A stretch of DNA of 64,000 nt from Colwellia psychrerythraea 34H. GTDB lineage: Bacteria > Pseudomonadota > Gammaproteobacteria > Enterobacterales > Alteromonadaceae. Positions 60,315 to 64,000 of this stretch are shown here, piece by piece. Within the stretch, counting starts at the first letter, position 1. Each line of letters begins with the position of its first letter. Made by a program: the position numbers and the translations under genes. The stretch lies in assembly GCF_000012325.1 (NCBI RefSeq), contig NC_003910.7:1302001-1366000 (forward strand). The letters run 5' to 3'. The notes beneath the pieces were generated by a model that did not search any database, had not been told where the DNA came from, and saw nothing but the letters and a program-made list of their open reading frames with translations.

Positions 60315-60597
60315 GATGTTGGTGCCTTTTATTATGTAGAAGTTAACTGCTAGCTTGGACAGTTAAGTGCAGTTCATACCGCTATGCTACTGAGACTACA
60401 TAGAGCTGTAAAGCCATGGAGGACGTCTTCGTTATGAGTATTTTTTATGGTTTGATAAGTTTAATTTTTAATAGCACAACGACTCAATATAGCTGCTGTG
60501 TTCAGCTCAGGCACCGCGTTTAGGCCTACATTAATTTGATATTTCCTTAAGAGGTTTTACTGTATGATGCCCGATTTTATTGGGATATTAACAGACA

Positions 60598-61818
60598 GTG
60601 CAGCGCTCCATATTTACAGAACGTAATTACCTGACCTATTTGTGTGGCAGTATATTTTCTACTCAAGGTATTTGGATTCAGCGTATGACACTAGGCTGGA
60701 TGATGTGGGATCAAACCCATTCTGAAAGCTGGTTGGGTATGTTGGCCTTTTTAATGTTCTTCCCATCGGTCATTATAGGTCCCTTGTTTGGGGTGATGGT
60801 AGATCGTATTAACCGTCGCCAGGCTGCGGTTGTTACCAGTATTATACTGGGGCTGTTATCACTACTATTGTCATTATTGATATGGCAACAGTTAGCTGAT
60901 GAGATGATGTTGTTATTTTTTGCCCTAGGAATAGGCATAGCCAATAGTGCTTATCAGTCGATACGACTGTCTTTAGTACCTGAATTGGTCAGCGCTGTTA
61001 ATATGCCTAAAGCGGTGGCAATCAATGCTATTTTATACAATACCTCTCGTTTTATTGGACCGGTTATTGCCGGACTCCTGATTAAATATCAGGGCAATGC
61101 CGTCGCATTTGCCGTGGTTGCTGCCTGTTATATCCCGTTAATTATCGTATTATTGCTGTTAAAACTTGATGAGAGCCAGAGGACTGCTGAGGCAAAGCAA
61201 TTCACTTTTTTTATGGATATAAAAGCGGGATTGAATTACGCCCTGCGTTCGGACTTAATTCTGCGTTTATTAATGTTAATTGCTGTCTCTGCTATGTTCG
61301 GTAGGGGATTGTTAGAAATTTTACCTGCAGCGGTTGATGTACTTTACGGGCGCGGCGTGGAAGCATTAGCTTGGATGAATTCAGCGGCGGGGATCGGCGC
61401 TATTATCGCAGGTTTACTGCTGTCATCTTTTAGTGCTGGGCGCTTATTACCAGCAATGCGTATAGCAGTCATTAGCTCCGGTTTATTGTTGGTAGTCTTT
61501 AGTTATACCCGTAGTTTTGAGTTAGGTTTAGTGATCATAGGGGGATTAAGTTTTTGTGCCACCGTTTGCGGCGTCGGTACCCAGTCACTAATCCAGGTGT
61601 CAGTGACAAGTGCCTTTAGAGGTAGGGTCATGAGTTTGTGGGGCGCCATTAATATTGGTGGTGGCGCATTAGGTGGCTTATTATTCGGTGTGTTTACCGA
61701 GTCTGTGGGATATCCCTTCACACTCATTACCATGGGACTGATTTGTGTTGTTATCGCTTATGTCGCCACACGCCGTATTAGGTTACCTGTTACATTCAAC
61801 CAGCCAAAGTGTGATTAA
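60598..61818 (+). CDS. MFS transporter, MFS_3/EntS-like
   Basis: A 406-residue permease with about 12 membrane helices. The MFS_3 (PF05977) signature is seen in FSTQGIWIQRMTLGWMMWDQTHS and FPSVIIGPLFGVMVDRINRRQAA, and the second half in AFRGRVMSLWGAINIGGGALGGLLFG. Related proteins export siderophores or drugs. The GTG at 60598 is the only start that preserves the first helix. No siderophore genes are nearby. Confidence 0.85.
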   Translation: MQRSIFTERNYLTYLCGSIFSTQGIWIQRMTLGWMMWDQTHSESWLGMLAFLMFFPSVIIGPLFGVMVDRINRRQAAVVTSIILGLLSLLLSLLIWQQLADEMMLLFFALGIGIANSAYQSIRLSLVPELVSAVNMPKAVAINAILYNTSRFIGPVIAGLLIKYQGNAVAFAVVAACYIPLIIVLLLLKLDESQRTAEAKQFTFFMDIKAGLNYALRSDLILRLLMLIAVSAMFGRGLLEILPAAVDVLYGRGVEALAWMNSAAGIGAIIAGLLLSSFSAGRLLPAMRIAVISSGLLLVVFSYTRSFELGLVIIGGLSFCATVCGVGTQSLIQVSVTSAFRGRVMSLWGAINIGGGALGGLLFGVFTESVGYPFTLITMGLICVVIAYVATRRIRLPVTFNQPKCD

Positions 61819-61905
61819 CATTTATTGATTGTTAAGTTATCAGGAAATCACACTGGGTTGTATTTCAATAAAGAGTTGGGTAGTGACGACATCGAGTATA
61901 AAGCG

Positions 61906-63192
61906 CTAAATTTCAGTGGATATTTTATTTCTTCCGGTGTCCTTTGCTCTATACAATATTTGATCTACTTTATTGATCATGCTGCTCATTTCAATAGCGT
62001 CGCCAGAAAAGTACTCTAAACCAATAGATACAGTAACTTTTATCAAATCACCTTCATAAATGGTTTCAAGGTTTTCAATGTTTTTTCTGATTTTCTCAGC
62101 GACAACCATGGCGGTTACTTTTGGTATTTCTGGCAAGAGTACCAAAAACTCTTCTCCACCCCATCGGCAAATAGTATCTACTTCCCTAATGCTGTTGGTC
62201 ACAGCTTTTGAAAAGGCGATTAAAGCAGCGTCTCCACAGGCATGTCCATACCTATCGTTGATTGACTTAAAATGGTCAATATCTAACATTAACAGCGAGA
62301 AACCTCGTTTGAATCTTCTAGAACGAGTAATTTCTGAATGGAGTAATTCGGTAAAATATCGGCGGTTGTACAGTTCCGTTAAAGGATCTCTTCTTGAGGA
62401 TAAGATTAACTCTTCTAGTAATTGATTTTTTTCAGAAATGTCTCTGATAACCGCAGTAAATTCAACATTATCAGCAATACGAATTTTTGATATGGTCACT
62501 TCAATGGCAAATTCACTGCCGTCTTTTCTAAGGCCTTGCACGGCTGCTCTAGTTTGCATGGGTCTAGAATCTACTTGTGATCTTTTGAACCCTTCGACAT
62601 AACCATGATGTTTAGCTTGGTATTTTTCAGGTAATAACTTGGTGAGTGGCTGACCCATTATTTCTTGTTCACTGTAGCCAAACATTGATTGGGCAGCTTC
62701 GTTAAAAAGCTTCACATTTTGCTGTTCATCAATGGTAATTATACCGTCATAAGCGTTATTAACTACCGCTTCGAATCGTTTCATTGAGAGGTTTAGCTGT
62801 TTTTCTAAGACCTTTTTTTCAGTGATTTCAACACAGGTTTGAATGATTCGAAATTTTTCATCAGCTGAGTTTACGATAGGAGATACTATTGAACGCCAGC
62901 ATCTTTCTTGGCCTTTATAGTCAAGCACAATCTCAGTTTCCAAAGCAATGCGTTCATTTTTACAATGAATGAATGCTTCTTTTAATGGGTTGTGAATGTA
63001 TCTTGGGAAGATTGTTGTCAGTGGCTGACCAAGTGCTTTTGCGCTTGAATATCCCATAAGATCCTCATAGCGACTATTGCAACTGACCAGTTCAAAAGCT
63101 ACCGACTGAGGGTCGAACTCAAATACAGCAAAACTAGCGCCAATAGCCTCAATTGAGCTGATAAGCGTGTCGTGATCACTAAGAAAAAACAT
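61906..63192 (-). CDS. PAS-PAS-GGEEF diguanylate cyclase
   Basis: A 428-residue cytoplasmic sensor. PAS domain 1 (about 10-130: FEFDPQSVAFELVSCNSRYEDLMGYSSAKALG), PAS domain 2 (about 140-255: FEAVVNNAYDGIITIDEQQNVKLFNEAAQSMFGYSEQEIMG) and a GGDEF domain (about 265-425) with LTELYNRRYF, DIDHFKSINDRYGHACGD and the active ICRWGGEEFLVLLPE. No EAL domain, so it should make c-di-GMP. Convergent with the MFS gene. Confidence 0.92.
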   Translation of the reverse strand: MFFLSDHDTLISSIEAIGASFAVFEFDPQSVAFELVSCNSRYEDLMGYSSAKALGQPLTTIFPRYIHNPLKEAFIHCKNERIALETEIVLDYKGQERCWRSIVSPIVNSADEKFRIIQTCVEITEKKVLEKQLNLSMKRFEAVVNNAYDGIITIDEQQNVKLFNEAAQSMFGYSEQEIMGQPLTKLLPEKYQAKHHGYVEGFKRSQVDSRPMQTRAAVQGLRKDGSEFAIEVTISKIRIADNVEFTAVIRDISEKNQLLEELILSSRRDPLTELYNRRYFTELLHSEITRSRRFKRGFSLLMLDIDHFKSINDRYGHACGDAALIAFSKAVTNSIREVDTICRWGGEEFLVLLPEIPKVTAMVVAEKIRKNIENLETIYEGDLIKVTVSIGLEYFSGDAIEMSSMINKVDQILYRAKDTGRNKISTEI

Positions 63193-63618
63193 GTGGTTCT
63201 CCGTTACCGAGGATTTATATATTGCTCTGAAACTTTTAATCGTATTGTTGATGGCTAAATTGAATTTTTAGAAAAAGAAAATAATTTAGGCAAAGATAGT
63301 GAATAAGACACAGAAAGTTGCTTTTAAATTTCGGTGCACTATATATATTTTTATTTATTATTTCAATCTCTTATATTGCTTAACAAAGAGAGGTGTTCTG
63401 CCGAGTCATTCATTGTCAGGGGGGAATTGCGCTAATCTGTTAACTAAACATGTGCCTTAATTCAGTGAAATATTTTGACTAACAAGCAATAAATAATACT
63501 TTGAAATAGAGATGATCAAATATCACGGTTGCTTATGTTAGCAATATAGTTTTTTATCTGTTTATTGTTTGTCATTCTTTTTATTATTAAAGCATCTTGA
63601 TGTTATTGGAAATAAAAA
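63193..63618. other. 426-base intergenic region
   Basis: AT-rich divergent promoter region between the GGEEF gene and the decarboxylase-family gene. No repeat, hairpin or small gene seen. Confidence 0.4.
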
Positions 63619-64000
63619 ATGAGCAGTGAAAAACAAAACGAGAATTATAAAAATGGTGAGCAAGTTCGTCGTGAAGTAATGGGAGATGAATTTGTTGATC
63701 GTGCTTTAAATAATGCCACTGAATTTGACCAACCTTTACAAGATTTAGTCATGGAAAATGCGTGGGGAAGTACTTGGAATAGAAATGACTTACCAAAAGA
63801 TACCCGAAGTTTAGTGACTATCTCTATGTTAATCGCCCTAAAAGCACCGAATGAATTAAAAGGTCATGTTCGTGGTGCATTACGTAATGGGGTAACTAAA
63901 GAAGAGATTAGAGCGGTGATTATGCATGCGAGTGTTTATTGTGGATTTCCTGCCGCTATTGAAGCAATGAGAGCGGCTAAAGAAATTATTGATACTTGGG
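63619..64000 (+). CDS. carboxymuconolactone decarboxylase family protein (partial, cut by window end)
   Basis: Begins at the ATG at 63619 and runs open to the end, 127 residues visible. The CMD signature is clear: VTISMLIALKAPNELKGHVRGALRNGVTKEEIRAVIMHASVYCGFPAAIEAMRAAKEI, typical of PcaC-type gamma-carboxymuconolactone decarboxylases (a conserved Cys and His in HASVYCGFP, and GHVRGALRNG). The N-terminus reads GEQVRREVMGDEFVDRALNN. It may act in aromatic catabolism, but no other pca gene is seen. The stop is beyond the window. Confidence 0.85.
   Translation, partial: MSSEKQNENYKNGEQVRREVMGDEFVDRALNNATEFDQPLQDLVMENAWGSTWNRNDLPKDTRSLVTISMLIALKAPNELKGHVRGALRNGVTKEEIRAVIMHASVYCGFPAAIEAMRAAKEIIDTW

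Noticed and set aside
1..64000. tRNA genes, rRNA genes, CRISPR arrays, prophage or integron attC series
   Set aside because: I saw no T-loop signatures in a tRNA context, no repeat-spacer arrays, no phage structural genes and no attC R-sites around the GTCGC hairpins.

Overview
The window looks like a chromosomal segment of a marine, AT-rich gammaproteobacterium of the Alteromonadales, most like Colwellia. This is inferred from the zapA / 6S RNA / ygfB-pepP-ubiH-ubiI arrangement, the gcvTHP cluster, protein similarity as I recall it, and the many intergenic inverted repeats. No database search was possible. I see no tRNA, rRNA, CRISPR array or prophage.

Layout. 1-6.2 kb: 6S RNA and zapA on the minus strand, divergent from ygfB-pepP-ubiH-ubiI (ubiquinone synthesis); a partial copy of the 6S RNA 3' region lies downstream of the real gene. 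6.8-11.6 kb: glycine cleavage genes gcvT, gcvH, gcvP. 11.6-15.9 kb: an accessory island holding a solute-binding protein gene bracketed by two copies of the gcvP tail and terminator, a SIR2-TPR protein (the best candidate anti-phage defence gene), a 509-bp element with 26-bp terminal inverted repeats, and an unrecognised small gene. 15.9-27.5 kb: an alkylsulfatase with a divergent LysR regulator and a perfect palindrome between them, a DUF3360-type membrane protein, a metallo-beta-lactamase-fold hydrolase, a DJ-1/PfpI protein, an M16 peptidase and a metallophosphoesterase. 28-36.8 kb: two GGDEF proteins separated by an intact IS3-family element with a U UUU UUA frameshift site, a second orphan solute-binding protein, and a pirin/LysR pair. 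36.8-48.5 kb: small accessory genes (GIY-YIG-like protein, YjdM, CobW GTPase, DUF5610), an orphan RadD-like helicase, a PQQ sugar dehydrogenase, a TetR / VOC / PNPOx-like unit with two operator-like sites, an EEP-family protein, and a nested repeat cluster. 48.5-64 kb: argJ, a stand-alone dnaK divergent from a Crp/Fnr regulator, a lytic transglycosylase, three regulator-enzyme pairs or neighbours (LysR/cyclase, HxlR/aldehyde dehydrogenase, 2OG-Fe oxygenase), an MFS exporter, a GGEEF cyclase and the start of a carboxymuconolactone decarboxylase-family gene cut by the window end.

Working together: ubiH/ubiI act in quinone hydroxylation and GcvT/H/P form three of the four glycine cleavage proteins (the L protein is not here). 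Three c-di-GMP enzymes and several divergent regulator-enzyme pairs suggest environmental sensing and small-molecule catabolism. The most notable non-coding findings are the partial 6S duplication, the gcvP-tail duplication, and three distinct mobile-looking repeat elements (14693-15201, 46992-47326, 50076-50308).
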